Assembly: GCF_008629685.1 (NCBI RefSeq)
Contig: NZ_VWSF01000007.1
Location: 1 to 64,000 of the forward strand
Source of the DNA: Adhaeribacter rhizoryzae
GTDB lineage: Bacteria > Bacteroidota > Bacteroidia > Cytophagales > Hymenobacteraceae
DNA: 64,000 bases
Direction of reading: 5' to 3'
Each line of letters opens with the position of its first letter. Position 1 is the first letter of the stretch. The notes under the pieces were generated by a model. It ran no database searches and had not been told where the DNA came from. It worked only from the letters and a program-made list of their open reading frames with translations. Position numbers and translations under genes: made by a program. Shown here one piece after another: positions 51,309 to 61,538 of this stretch.

Positions 51309-52610
51309 TTATACTACCGGATATTTCCATTCGCCGCGGTACTCGCGACTAAGTAATTTATTCGCTTCGGGGTCGTTCAGGATTATTTCTTTGTCTCCGT
51401 CCCAGGCAATGCTGCGCCCCAGTTTATAAGAGAGCATGCCCAGCAAAGCCATGTTGGTAGAACGGTGACCTACTTCAATATCACAAACCGGTAGTTGTTT
51501 ACTTTTTATCGATTGCAGAAAATTGGCCCAGAGCTGTTTAATATTCTGACTGTCGGGCTGGTTTAGTTTAGCATCTTCGTGCAGTACCGGCTTGTTTCTA
51601 TCGGTGGGGTAAAAAGTCCAGCCTTGCTGCCAACCCATGTGAAACGTGCCCTCTGTGCCGTAAAAATAGCAGCCTACGTTTTCGCCTTTTTCGGCATTAT
51701 TTCCGGCAAACTGACGGTGCTCCCAGTTTACGGTAAAATCTTCGAACTCGTAAGTAGCCACCTGGTGATCGGGGGCATCGGTGTTGTCTTTCCGGATAGC
51801 GCGCCCGCCGGTAGAGAATATTTTTTTAGGAAACTTCTCTTCGGTCCACCACAAAACTTGGTCGAGCCAGTGAATACCCCAATCGCCAAGCTGGCCGTTG
51901 GCATAATCTAAATAAGCCCGGAAACCTTTGGGGTGAATGGTTTTATTGTAGGGCCGCAACGGTGCCGGTCCGCACCACATATTCCAATCCAAGCCCTGCG
52001 GCGCTTCGCTGTCGGGGGTTATTTGGCCGGGGCCACCGCCGTAATGCACAAAAGCTCGCACCATCCCAATTTTACCCGCTTTACCTGATTTCAGGAATTC
52101 CATGCCCGAAACATTGTGCGGCGATACGCGGCGGTGTGTTCCCACCTGCACCATCCGGTTATTGGCCCGCGCGGCCTTTACCATGGCTTTACCTTCGTTT
52201 ACGGTGTGGCCAATGGGTTTTTCGACGTACACGTGCGCACCTTGCTGCACGGCCGCAATGGTAATCAGCGGATGCCAATGGTCCGGGGTAGCTACAATTA
52301 CAATTTCGGGTTTTTCGCGGGCCAGCAACTCCCGAAAATCGCCGTATTTTTTAGGTTTATCGCCGTTTAATTTTCCTACTTCTATGGCCGCAGCGGCCAG
52401 CATATTTTGGTCTACATCGCACAAGGCTACTACTTTAGATTCGCCGGCAGCAATGGCTTCGCGTAAAATATTCATGCCCCACCAGCCACTGCCAATTAAA
52501 GCAGTACGGTACGGCCGGGTTTTACCCGCCACCGAAATTAACGGCAACGACCACGCTGAATAGGCTACACTGGCTGCAGCCGAAGTTTTAATAAAATTCC
52601 GTCGGTTCAT
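51309..52610 (-). CDS. Tat-exported Gfo/Idh/MocA-family oxidoreductase
   Basis: 433-aa NAD(P)-dependent oxidoreductase. The twin-arginine signal MNRRNFIKTSAAASVAYS is followed by the Rossmann fold (TALIGSGWWGMNILR), the hallmark EKPIGHTVNEGK with the catalytic Lys, and a C-terminal GFO domain (YDYANGQLGDWGIHWLDQV-like, cited as QLGDWGIHWLDQ). Exported family members occur in sugar-utilisation loci of Bacteroidota and Planctomycetes. Substrate unknown, probably a carbohydrate. Confidence 0.88.
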   Translation of the reverse strand: MNRRNFIKTSAAASVAYSAWSLPLISVAGKTRPYRTALIGSGWWGMNILREAIAAGESKVVALCDVDQNMLAAAAIEVGKLNGDKPKKYGDFRELLAREKPEIVIVATPDHWHPLITIAAVQQGAHVYVEKPIGHTVNEGKAMVKAARANNRMVQVGTHRRVSPHNVSGMEFLKSGKAGKIGMVRAFVHYGGGPGQITPDSEAPQGLDWNMWCGPAPLRPYNKTIHPKGFRAYLDYANGQLGDWGIHWLDQVLWWTEEKFPKKIFSTGGRAIRKDNTDAPDHQVATYEFEDFTVNWEHRQFAGNNAEKGENVGCYFYGTEGTFHMGWQQGWTFYPTDRNKPVLHEDAKLNQPDSQNIKQLWANFLQSIKSKQLPVCDIEVGHRSTNMALLGMLSYKLGRSIAWDGDKEIILNDPEANKLLSREYRGEWKYPVV

Positions 52611-52753
52611 TATTAGTAGTGGTTGGTTTTAGTAGTTAGTTGTTAGTAACTAGCTGTTACTTTTAAGCTGAAAAAGCAAATATATTCAGAAACCGGAATA
52701 GCAGTATAATCTGGCTAACTTCTTTTGTTAGGTGCCAGAAAAGATAATTCTAA

Positions 52754-53449
52754 TTACACGGTAAAGTAAGCTTCTAATTCTTGCAGGGTGTTTTCGTTGG
52801 TTACCATATCCTGTACAATCTCGCCTTTTTCCAGAATTACAATGCGTTCGCATACCTCAATTACGTGGCTCAGGTCGTGGCTGGAAATCAGGAGCGTCAT
52901 GTTTTTTTGGTAACGCAGACCTTTCAGTAAGTTTTTCAGGCGGATTTGGGAACTGGGATCGAGGTTGGCAAAAGGTTCGTCGAGAATTAATATTTCGGGG
53001 TTAGAAAGCGCTGCCGCCGCTACGCCAATTTTCTTCTGATTGCCTTTCGAGAAATCGCGAATATATTTTTTCTGGTTTAATATTTCGCCGTTAAATAAAT
53101 CCAGGAAAGGCGCTAACCGCTCCGATAAATCGCCGGCCGATAAACCCTGCAAATCGCCAATAAATTTAAAATATTCTTCGGGTGTTAAGTAATCAATCAA
53201 AAAACCTTCGTCGAGGTGCGAGCCAGTATAGGCTTTCCAATCTTCGTGCAGCGCTACGTTTATGCCCTTCGAGAATACTTCGCCTTTAGTAGGCCGAATT
53301 AAATCCAGCAGCATCCGGAACAAAGTAGTTTTACCCGCGCCATTGTTGCCAACCAAGCCAACCGTTTCGCCCTGGTTAATAACCAGCTCCGGAATATTTA
53401 CCACGGTGCGGCCATTATAAGCTTTCTGAATATTTGTTATTGCTATCAT
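52754..53449 (-). CDS. ABC transporter ATP-binding protein
   Basis: 231-aa nucleotide-binding subunit: Walker A GLVGNNGAGKTTLF (about 33-46), signature FSKGNQKKIGVAAA, Walker B EILILDEPFANLDP and a H-loop LLISSHDLSHV. It is downstream of the DUF5687 permease gene on the same strand (124 bp apart), so the two form one exporter. The substrate is unknown. Confidence 0.93.
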   Translation of the reverse strand: MIAITNIQKAYNGRTVVNIPELVINQGETVGLVGNNGAGKTTLFRMLLDLIRPTKGEVFSKGINVALHEDWKAYTGSHLDEGFLIDYLTPEEYFKFIGDLQGLSAGDLSERLAPFLDLFNGEILNQKKYIRDFSKGNQKKIGVAAAALSNPEILILDEPFANLDPSSQIRLKNLLKGLRYQKNMTLLISSHDLSHVIEVCERIVILEKGEIVQDMVTNENTLQELEAYFTV

Positions 53450-53573
53450 GGTTAAATTATTGCTGGTTACTGAAGTGTTGGAGTGTTGAATTATTAGTTG
53501 CTGGAGTGTTTTTCCATCAACCTATTTCTGTTAACTGTTTATTGTTCACTGTTAACTGTTCCCTGCAACCTGT

Positions 53574-55052
53574 TTACTGTCTAAACCCGGTGGCTATTTT
53601 GTATTTATGGGATAGGAAACGGCTGGCTACTAGATTAAGCATTTGCTTGTGCAGCGCAAAACCCACCAACCCCAAGAACCCAACAGCAGAAATTCCCCAG
53701 TACGGAATACCCCAATAACCAAAAGGGGCATACACCAGCAGCGGCAATAAAATAAGCGGTATCATCATTACAAACTTAGAAGCGCCCACACCCTGCCAGT
53801 TAAAAGCCGAACTTTTGCTCAGGTCGATGCGGTTGGTGTTTAGGACCGAAAAGTAAAATATTACAAATGTGTTAACGCCAATATTAAACAGGCAAGCGGC
53901 TAAGTTTATGGCTACTACTTTCCAACCAAAATAGGCATAGGGCAACGTTACCAGAAAAGCCACTAAACTAGTAGGCACAAAAAACCAGAATTTAGCTAAG
54001 TAAAACTGGTACGGCGATATTTGTTTGGTGAGTAAAGCATCGAAATGGCCGCTCTGCCAACTCGGAACAAACTGCCCGTAGTTAAACATAAACATGCCGG
54101 TCATCATAATGCCCGCAAACAAAAACATGCCGAAACCTTCCTGATAAAGCTTATTGGGGTAAAAAATAAAGCCGTAGCTTAATATTAGCAGCGACATAAA
54201 TACAACCGATTTGGACCGCTTGTGCCGCCAGATCAATTTCATTTCCAGGGCTATTAATTTGCCTGTGTTACCAAACCGGTTAAGAAAAGTAATATCACCG
54301 CCTTCAACGGCATTATTTCGCTTTAAGGCAATTTCTTCGGGGTAGGTGTGCGCCAGCAAAAAAGTGTAATTTAAGCGGTAAGCCAATGCCAGCAAAACAG
54401 CCGGTAACACCACCAGCCAGGGGTTTTGCAGCAGAAAATTAAATGCCGAAGCAGAGGCTATCCGCAACGAAAGCAAGCCAAAATAATCGGCCAGCATTAA
54501 ACCCACTACTGCTACACCAAAAAGCAAGGTAAGTTTAGGGTTGCTGCTTAGCTGGCGTTTAAAGTAAATCAGTATAAAATTATTAAAAAACGTAAGCAGT
54601 AATACGCTTAAAAGCCAGCCCGCTGCTACCATAATGCCGTAAGCCGGCATCAATATTTTAACCATAAAGGGCACCAAAATCAGCAAGGCCCAAAAATTAA
54701 ACAGGCTTGGCACCGATTTTAATAATACATAATGTATAAGTCGGGCTTTTTTGATGGGCAAATGCAAATACGGCTGAATAGCCAGCACCGGCAAATCCTG
54801 CAGCATAAACCGCATAAATAAATCGACCAGGAAAAAATAAAGCAAAAAGCCGTTGAAAACTGCTACCGGGTTTTGGTTAGGATAAGCCTGCCGCAATAAA
54901 TCATCGATGAAAAAGCCCAGCACCAAAAAACTAAGCAAAAAGTACGCAATAAAGAACCCCAGAATAATATTAATGGCAATACTCTGTCCGAATACAGAAG
55001 AACGCCGCGATTCTTTCCATTGGTGTGCAAGCAAGGTGGTAAGCATGGGCAA
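53574..55052 (-). CDS. DUF5687 family ABC transporter permease
   Basis: 492-aa integral membrane protein with about twelve hydrophobic segments, of the Bacteroidota-specific DUF5687 family. The N-terminal amphipathic start LAHQWKESRRSSVFGQS and internal EMKLIWRHKRSKSVVFMSLL are typical of type-2 ABC permeases. The cognate ATPase follows it. Substrate not known. The spacer to the ATPase gene carries T/G/C-rich low-complexity repeats. Confidence 0.88.
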   Translation of the reverse strand: MPMLTTLLAHQWKESRRSSVFGQSIAINIILGFFIAYFLLSFLVLGFFIDDLLRQAYPNQNPVAVFNGFLLYFFLVDLFMRFMLQDLPVLAIQPYLHLPIKKARLIHYVLLKSVPSLFNFWALLILVPFMVKILMPAYGIMVAAGWLLSVLLLTFFNNFILIYFKRQLSSNPKLTLLFGVAVVGLMLADYFGLLSLRIASASAFNFLLQNPWLVVLPAVLLALAYRLNYTFLLAHTYPEEIALKRNNAVEGGDITFLNRFGNTGKLIALEMKLIWRHKRSKSVVFMSLLILSYGFIFYPNKLYQEGFGMFLFAGIMMTGMFMFNYGQFVPSWQSGHFDALLTKQISPYQFYLAKFWFFVPTSLVAFLVTLPYAYFGWKVVAINLAACLFNIGVNTFVIFYFSVLNTNRIDLSKSSAFNWQGVGASKFVMMIPLILLPLLVYAPFGYWGIPYWGISAVGFLGLVGFALHKQMLNLVASRFLSHKYKIATGFRQ

Positions 55053-55323
55053 AAAGCTGATAAATTACAGGTTATTAAATATGCGCAAAAATAGTTGCGC
55101 TACCAAAAAGCCAATCCTTTATATTTTGGCAAATAAGCTGTTTTTTTAAGGTTTCTGCCTTTTGCTCGTCAAAATATTCTTTGTTAAATACAAATTTCCC
55201 TCCGCATAAATACCTAAATTTTTGTTAAGTATAAAAATATCTGTAATAGCACTAACCTTTTAAATAAAATGTTAGTAATATCCCTTCCAACTAATTATTT
55301 ATCAACCTCTTAAAAGCTATGTA

Positions 55324-55530
55324 ATGAAAAATTTTTTTGACTATGATTTAAGCAGCCCCCAGGAAAGACAGGAACGATTCCAAAATTACCCCGAATTGTC
55401 TAAGTTCTATATAGCACTTCAGGAAGAACTATCGCAGGACGAATACGAAAAACTGTACGAAGCAGAAAAGCAATCTTTTAATTCTTTAATTCAATCTAAG
55501 TCCCGGAACAAATTACAATGGATACAATAA
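55324..55530 (+). CDS. Small charged hypothetical protein
   Basis: 68-aa soluble protein (start MKNFFDYDLSSPQERQERFQ) with two likely helices rich in Glu, Gln and Lys (YIALQEELSQDEYEKLYEAE). It ends 20 bp before a clean hairpin terminator, which supports it as a true gene. I do not recognise a family. Confidence 0.65.
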   Translation: MKNFFDYDLSSPQERQERFQNYPELSKFYIALQEELSQDEYEKLYEAEKQSFNSLIQSKSRNKLQWIQ

Positions 55531-55551
55531 CCCCCCGATATTTTAATAATT

Positions 55552-55585
55552 AAAAAGGGTAAACAATTAAATGTTTACCCTTTTT
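55552..55585 (+). terminator. Terminator, possibly bidirectional
   Basis: A perfect 14-bp stem (55552-55565 with 55572-55585) with 6-nt loop and a T tract. It lies between the convergent small genes at 55324 and 55617. Confidence 0.85.
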
Positions 55586-55616
55586 TCTTGCCTGTGAATA
55601 AAGCAATATTTCATTT

Positions 55617-55868
55617 TTATTCTTCGCGCACGTACGGATGCTGGTAATGCAAAGCTTCTGTTTCAGAAATTATTTCGTAGGTATTAAGCATGTGGGTAGC
55701 CAAACCCGTATTTAAACCTTTTACATATAAACCTTCCGGCGAGCGGTAAATAGCATAATTATGCTTCCCGAACGGGTACAAATTATTACTGCGCAACTCT
55801 TTGCCTTTGGTCAGGTCTATCTGGCGGTTATCCTGGGTGGTTACTATAAATAAGTTTTTATCTTTCAT
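55617..55868 (-). CDS. Small hypothetical protein
   Basis: 83-aa protein (start MKDKNLFIVTTQDNRQID) with predicted beta strands (NYAIYRSPEGLYVKGLNTG) and an acidic C-terminus. It has no signal or membrane segment. It is convergent with the 68-aa gene and shares its terminator. No family recognised. Confidence 0.6.
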   Translation of the reverse strand: MKDKNLFIVTTQDNRQIDLTKGKELRSNNLYPFGKHNYAIYRSPEGLYVKGLNTGLATHMLNTYEIISETEALHYQHPYVREE

Positions 55869-56579
55869 GAGTTTTTGTTGCGGGTTTTAAATTTATCTAG
55901 GCTAAGCCATGCCGCATTATTTTCTGTTACCAAAACGCCCAGCCACCTAATTTCTATCTAAATTCCGGTAAGTATAGCTGGTTTACTCCTTGCGGGTAGC
56001 AAAGGTATACAATACTAAAGTGGTTTAAAACCGATTGTTTTACTCCTAACGATAATCTTTATACCAGCTTGTATCGTTAAAATATAAATAATATTTACGC
56101 TTTTGTGGTGTAAATCAACGAATTATTATTTAGCATAAAAGCTAAATAATATATATCCCGCCGCACCCAACATTGGTTGGCTTAACCATATAAAAAAAGA
56201 AGTTCCTGCTCCGCTGTCTGGCTTGTTTAAAATTAATATTTCGCAAAAGCCAGTTTCCTGATGTTGTTGTTTTAAGAATTAAGCGCAAGAAGAACAACGG
56301 GTTTGCCGGCAACAATTTCCCCTCGCAAATTATTCCGGTCATCCTAAACCCTTAGCATTTACCCAAAATTTGCCTGCTCGTTTGTTGAAATTTTCTAAAA
56401 ACTACATCGATTGCGTAAAAATAATTTACAAAATTTTAATAATATTCTTAAATAATTACAAAATATTCAAATTTTATTTCATTTTGTTGATTTTTTGATT
56501 GTATATTTAACTGGCTTTAAAGTGCAAAACGCATCAGCTAACCCTAAATTATTACCACCCACTTATTAAATGTAAGCAC
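55869..56579. other. AT-rich region before the SusC gene, about 710 bp
   Basis: No supported gene; a 66-codon minus frame (56142-56342) was rejected. It must hold the SusC/SusD promoter, but I find no clear -33/-7 pair. The hairpin at 56125-56150 is its main structure. Confidence 0.5.
56125..56150. repeat. Perfect 10-bp inverted repeat upstream of susC-like gene
   Basis: ATTATTTAGC (56125-56134) and GCTAAATAAT (56141-56150) are exact reverse complements with a 6-nt spacer. It may be an operator or a terminator. Confidence 0.5.
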
Positions 56580-59500
56580 ATGAAAAAAAGAATACATTGC
56601 CCGCACTATTTATTTTGGGTATTGCCTTTGCTTCCGCTGCAGCCCAACTTAGCGCAGGCTGAAAGCAACGTTGCCATAGCCGGAACCTACGTTTCTCCGG
56701 AGGCAAGTAAAGCGGCCGTTGCTTTTTTAAATAAAAAAAGCAATAATACCAGCTTTCATAATAAGCTTGCAGAAGTTACCATTCAGGGTAAAGTAACCGG
56801 CGAAGCCAACGATGCGCTGCCCGGCGTAACGGTGCAGGTAAAAGGCACCACTACTGGTACCAGCACCGGCGTAGATGGTTCTTATTCGCTTACCGTACCG
56901 GATGGCAACGCTACTTTGGTTTTTTCTTATGTAGGTTACACTACCCAGGAAGTAGCCATTAATAACCGCACCACGCTAAACGTTACGCTGCGGCCCGATG
57001 CTAAAGCGCTGGAAGAAGTGGTAGTGGTAGGTTATGGCACCCAGAAAAAAGGTGATGTAACGGTAGCGGTTGCCAGCGTAGCAGGCGAAGCCATTGCCGA
57101 ACGCGGTACGGTAAACCCGTTGCAAGCCGTGCAAGGTCAGGTGGCCGGGGTCGATATTTCAGCGGGTTCTGGTCGGGCCGGTACTAACTATAATATTCAA
57201 ATCAGGGGGCAAAACTCCTTGGCGGGCGGCTCGCCTTTATACGTGGTAGACGGCGTAATTGTACCGGATATTAACTTCTTGAACCCACAGGATATTGCCA
57301 AAATGGACGTTTTGAAAGATGCGGCTTCTACGGCAATATATGGTTCCAGGGGTTCTAACGGGGTGGTAATTGTTACCACCAAGCAAGGCAATCTGGTAAA
57401 AGGCGGTGCTACTATTTCGTACGACGGCTATACCGGTATCCGGCAAAACGTACGCATGCCCAATTTTATGGAAGGGCCAGAATGGTGGGAATTTCGGCAA
57501 AACTCTTACATCGTGCCTGAATTAATAGCTGGCAACAACCCAACCGATATTGGCGCGGCCGGTAGCAGTAACCCCGAAGTAGCGCGTCGCATTGCCGAAA
57601 ATGATTATACCAACTGGCGCGATCTGGTAATGCAAACCGGGGTACAGAACAACCACTGGCTTACGGTTTCGGGTACCAGCAGCAACAACATGCAATATGT
57701 ATTGGGGGCAGGTTACCAAAACGAAAAAGGTAACTTAATTAACGAATATTTCGACCGCTATAACTTTAAAGCCAGTGTAGACCATAAAATTAGTGACCGC
57801 TGGGCTGCCGGTGCTGCCTTTAATTTTGCTATTTCGGAGATTGAGCGGGGCAGCGATTTGGCGGTAACCAATGCCTTCCGGATGGCGCCCATCTTTAAAC
57901 CTTACGACGATGCGGGCAACCTGGTGTTCCGGCCCGGGCAAATTCCAATACCCGGCACTACCAACGTTACCAGCATGACCAGTTCGGTAAACCCTTTACT
58001 CGATAACGAAAACTCCGATAATAATACCCGCCGTTCGTTTGGCGTTGGTAATTTATACCTGCAATATTCGCCTTTAGAAGGTGTAAGTTTCCGGTCTACT
58101 TTTTCGCCGCGCGTTACTTTCGAAAGAAACGGTCGTTTCTGGGGTTCCCAAACCGAAAGCCGGGGCGGCTTACAGCCGGCGGCCGAGTTGCGTAACAACG
58201 AAGCTTTCTCCTATATTTTAGATAATATAGTTACTGTAAACAAAGCTTATAAAGAGCATAGCTTTACTTTTACCGGGTTGCACAGCATTCAGCAGGAACG
58301 TTACGAAAGCAATTTTAGCCGCGTAACCAACCTGCCTTTTAATTCTTCTTTCTATAACCTGGGTACTGCTTCCAGCCGCGAACGCATTGAAAGTGATTTC
58401 AGCAAAATATCGCTTATTTCGTACATGGGCCGGATTAATTATGCCTTCCGCGACCGCTATTTGGTAACGTTGGCTACTCGTTGGGATGGTTCTTCTAAAT
58501 TATCGCCGGGTAATAAATGGTCTTCTTTTCCGTCGGCGGCTATTGCCTGGCGCTTATCCGAAGAAGGCTTTATGGATGGTTTCGATTTCCTGACAGATTT
58601 AAAAGTAAGATTAAGTGCGGGGGTTGCTGGTAATAATAACAACATTAGTGCTTACGGTACACAAATGAACCTGAGTAGCCCTACCTTCTACGATTTTGGT
58701 GGTACGCTGGGCTTAGGATATACACCTAATCGTCTGCCCAATCCTGGCCTTACCTGGGAACGGACCCGCGAATACGACTTAGGCTTGGATTATGCCTTAT
58801 TTATGGGTCGTGTTTCCGGCTCCGTAGATGTGTATGATAAACTTTCGCAAGGTGTAATCATGGACCGCGATGTGGCGATGGAAAACGGCTGGGTATCTAT
58901 TAAAGACAATGTAGGCTCGGTAAGCAACAAAGGCGTAGAATTATCTTTAAGAACGGTAAATATTGCTACCGATAACTTTGAGTGGTCTACTACTTTTAAC
59001 TTTGCCCGCAACAAAAACGCGATTGTGGAATTACTCGATAAAAAAGAAGATTTACCCGGTAACTCCTGGTTTATCGGCGAGCCCATTAACGTAAACTATA
59101 CCTATATTTTTGATGGTATCTGGCAGGAAAACCAAGCTGATCAGGCACTTATTTACAAGCAAATTCCTGGCATGGCCCGGGTAAAAGATACAGATGGCAA
59201 TGGCGTTTTAAATAATGCCGACCGCGCTATAATTGGGCAACGCGATCCCAAATGGACCGGTGGTTTCTCTACCTCCGTAACGTACCGGGGCTTCGATTTT
59301 TCGGCGTCTTTATTTGCCCGGCAAGGTCACCAGGTGCTCAGCACGTTTCACCAGGAATTTACGAACTTAGCTGACCGCGGCCGGACTAAGTTGGATGTAG
59401 ATTATTACATGCCCGCCAATAATATTACCCCAGCCCGCGTTTCGAACACCTACCCTATGCCGGGCCGCCCCGGCGATTACTGGTCGTTGGTAGGCTATTA

Positions 59501-59729
59501 CAAAGATGCCTCTTTTGTGAAAGTACAGAATATTTCGCTGGGTTACAGTTTGCCGGCCAGTTTGCTGGAACGCGTAAAAATTAAGAGCGTGCGGTTGTAT
59601 AGCAATGTATTAAATCCGTTTGTTTTCTCCGATTACGATGGTTTTGATCCGGAATACGCCGCCGAATCTTTAAATAATACCGGGGTTAGCACGGTTACTT
59701 ACCAGTTTGGGGTAAATCTTAAATTTTAA
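56580..59729 (+). CDS. SusC/RagA-family TonB-linked outer-membrane transporter
   Basis: 1049-aa outer-membrane receptor of a SusCD nutrient uptake system. After a signal peptide (cleavage about residue 28) come a carboxypeptidase-like repeat domain (about 66-138, PGVTVQVKGT and SYSLTVPDG), the TonB box/SusC signature EVVVVGYGTQKKG (about 146), a plug domain (IQIRGQNSLAGGSPLYVVDG), and the 22-strand barrel ending in a terminal Phe (FGVNLKF). The partner SusD gene follows by 11 bp. It imports a ligand captured by SusD, powered by TonB-ExbBD; ligand unknown. Confidence 0.95.
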   Translation: MKKRIHCPHYLFWVLPLLPLQPNLAQAESNVAIAGTYVSPEASKAAVAFLNKKSNNTSFHNKLAEVTIQGKVTGEANDALPGVTVQVKGTTTGTSTGVDGSYSLTVPDGNATLVFSYVGYTTQEVAINNRTTLNVTLRPDAKALEEVVVVGYGTQKKGDVTVAVASVAGEAIAERGTVNPLQAVQGQVAGVDISAGSGRAGTNYNIQIRGQNSLAGGSPLYVVDGVIVPDINFLNPQDIAKMDVLKDAASTAIYGSRGSNGVVIVTTKQGNLVKGGATISYDGYTGIRQNVRMPNFMEGPEWWEFRQNSYIVPELIAGNNPTDIGAAGSSNPEVARRIAENDYTNWRDLVMQTGVQNNHWLTVSGTSSNNMQYVLGAGYQNEKGNLINEYFDRYNFKASVDHKISDRWAAGAAFNFAISEIERGSDLAVTNAFRMAPIFKPYDDAGNLVFRPGQIPIPGTTNVTSMTSSVNPLLDNENSDNNTRRSFGVGNLYLQYSPLEGVSFRSTFSPRVTFERNGRFWGSQTESRGGLQPAAELRNNEAFSYILDNIVTVNKAYKEHSFTFTGLHSIQQERYESNFSRVTNLPFNSSFYNLGTASSRERIESDFSKISLISYMGRINYAFRDRYLVTLATRWDGSSKLSPGNKWSSFPSAAIAWRLSEEGFMDGFDFLTDLKVRLSAGVAGNNNNISAYGTQMNLSSPTFYDFGGTLGLGYTPNRLPNPGLTWERTREYDLGLDYALFMGRVSGSVDVYDKLSQGVIMDRDVAMENGWVSIKDNVGSVSNKGVELSLRTVNIATDNFEWSTTFNFARNKNAIVELLDKKEDLPGNSWFIGEPINVNYTYIFDGIWQENQADQALIYKQIPGMARVKDTDGNGVLNNADRAIIGQRDPKWTGGFSTSVTYRGFDFSASLFARQGHQVLSTFHQEFTNLADRGRTKLDVDYYMPANNITPARVSNTYPMPGRPGDYWSLVGYYKDASFVKVQNISLGYSLPASLLERVKIKSVRLYSNVLNPFVFSDYDGFDPEYAAESLNNTGVSTVTYQFGVNLKF

Positions 59730-59740
59730 TCTGAATAGAA

Positions 59741-61405
59741 ATGAAAAAGTATAATATATTAAGTTTAATATTTATTTTCCTGCTTTCGGCTACCAGTTGC
59801 CAGGATTTTCTGGAAGAAGAAAACCGGTCTAATATGGAATCGGACCAATATTACGCTACCGCCGAGGGCTACGATAAACTGGTAAATTCGGCTTACTCTA
59901 CTTTGCGCACTGTTTACAGCGAGCCCTGGTTGTTTGCTGCCGGTACCGATTTATTTGTGGAAGGCCGCGATGCGCAACCCAAAGGCATTAGCGAATACCG
60001 TGAACTAACGCCCGAAGAAGCTGCCGTAGAAGTTTTTTACCGCAATGCTTATAACGCCATTCAGGTTTGCAATACAGCTTTGTACTTCAACGACAAAACC
60101 GCTGCTAACACTAATTTACCCGTGCGGAAAGGCGAAGTTCAGTTTTTAAGAGCTTATTATTATTTCCTGCTGGTTCAGAATTTTGGCGGTGTAGCATTGG
60201 TTACCGACCGATTCACCGCTCCGCAGGGCTCGTTCCAGCGTAATTCGGCCGAAGAAGTTTATGCCTTTATTTTAAAAGAAATGAACGAAGCCTTGGCAGC
60301 CGTACCAGAAAATCCATCTGAATTCGGGCGGGTATCTAAAAGAGCCATCCGGCATTATTTAGCCAAGGTACACCTGACCCGGGGTTACGAAACTTTTGGC
60401 AGCCGCGAAGATTTTGTACAAGCCGCTGCTTTAGCCGATGCCGCTATTGCCAACCAGGCCTTAACCATTCCGTTCGAAACGCTTTTCTACCCCGGCAACG
60501 AACGCAACGCTGAAATTTTATTCTCCATTCAGTACGATCCGGGTTCTATCCAAAATCCGCAAAGTGGTGGTCATAACCAGAATTATTGGTTTGGTCCTTA
60601 CATGGGTGGCCAAGGAGCGGCGCAAGGTTATCCGCAGAGGGCTTACCGGCTGGTACCTACTATGTATTTGTTCGATGCTTTTACCCAGAACGATGCCCGG
60701 TTTGATGCCACTTTTATGATAGAATATTATACCCGATATTACGATTACTACGATAAGAGCTCCGAAAGAAATAACCTGAACGTACGGTTTTACTATGCGC
60801 CCAAGTGGGCTTCCAGTGCGGCCGATATTGCGGCCTGGAAGGCCGCTAACCCTACCCGCCGCAATGCCGCGCAGGTAATTCCTTACTCCGCCGCTTGGGA
60901 GGCCTCTACCAGCACCGCTTTAGATAATGCTACGCCGGCTATTAAAAAGTTCGACGACCCTAAAGCCGCTTTTGGCAACCCTACCAGTACCCGCGATATT
61001 TTCCTGGCCCGCTTAGGCGAAACGTACCTGATGGCTGCCGAAGCTTACTTTAAATTAGGCGATAACGCTACGGCGGCCCAACGCATAAATGAGGTAAGAA
61101 AAAGAGCTGCCAAAACTGGTACCGCAGACCAAATGGCCATTTCGGCGGCCGATGTAAATATTAATTTTATTCTGGACGAAAGAGCCCGCGAACTGGCCGG
61201 TGAATACCACCGCTGGTTCGACCTGAAACGGACCGGCACTTTAGTAGAAAGAACCCGCTTGTATAACCGCGATATCCGCAACTGGTTTAACCGGGGCATT
61301 AATCCTTTTGAAGGTACCGGCGGCGCCCTGAAAGTGCTGCGCCCTATCCCATCGCGTGCCCTTATTCTGAACGAAGGCGAATTTGAACAAAATCCGGGTT
61401 ATTAA
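59741..61405 (+). CDS. SusD/RagB-family outer-membrane lipoprotein
   Basis: 554-aa SusD lipoprotein: lipobox SATSC (Cys20), then TPR-like helices (YRNAYNAIQVCNTALYF, VRKGEVQFLRAYYYFLLVQNFGG), and the SusD C-terminal part ending LDERARELAGEYHRWFDLKRTGTLVER (cited by GEYHRWFDLKRTG) and RPIPSRALILNEGEFEQNPGY. It caps the SusC barrel and binds the nutrient. No glycosidase or sulfatase gene sits next to the pair, so the substrate cannot be read from context. Confidence 0.95.
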   Translation: MKKYNILSLIFIFLLSATSCQDFLEEENRSNMESDQYYATAEGYDKLVNSAYSTLRTVYSEPWLFAAGTDLFVEGRDAQPKGISEYRELTPEEAAVEVFYRNAYNAIQVCNTALYFNDKTAANTNLPVRKGEVQFLRAYYYFLLVQNFGGVALVTDRFTAPQGSFQRNSAEEVYAFILKEMNEALAAVPENPSEFGRVSKRAIRHYLAKVHLTRGYETFGSREDFVQAAALADAAIANQALTIPFETLFYPGNERNAEILFSIQYDPGSIQNPQSGGHNQNYWFGPYMGGQGAAQGYPQRAYRLVPTMYLFDAFTQNDARFDATFMIEYYTRYYDYYDKSSERNNLNVRFYYAPKWASSAADIAAWKAANPTRRNAAQVIPYSAAWEASTSTALDNATPAIKKFDDPKAAFGNPTSTRDIFLARLGETYLMAAEAYFKLGDNATAAQRINEVRKRAAKTGTADQMAISAADVNINFILDERARELAGEYHRWFDLKRTGTLVERTRLYNRDIRNWFNRGINPFEGTGGALKVLRPIPSRALILNEGEFEQNPGY

Positions 61406-61422
61406 GCAATATTATTAAAACA

Positions 61423-61460
61423 GAAAATGCCTGGTTTGAAATTTCAGATCAGGCATTTTC
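61423..61460 (+). terminator. Terminator of the SusC/SusD operon
   Basis: GAAAATGCCTG (61423-61433) pairs with CAGGCATTTTC (61450-61460) over a 16-nt loop that itself can extend the stem; TTTTAT follows. Confidence 0.85.
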
Positions 61461-61538
61461 TTTTATAAAAGATTATTTTTCTCGTTAAGAAGTAGGCTAT
61501 AAATATTTCCTTAACCTAAGTAGCAATTTTGCTCTATC

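Noticed and set aside
52611-53573. Low-complexity TAGTAGTTAG and TGTTAACTGTT tracts around the ABC transporter genes
   Set aside because: Simple-sequence tracts common in intergenic DNA of this group; no evidence of a CRISPR array or mobile element.
56142-56342. 66-codon minus frame upstream of the SusC gene
   Set aside because: Lies in the AT-rich promoter region, with an unlikely composition and no supporting signal.
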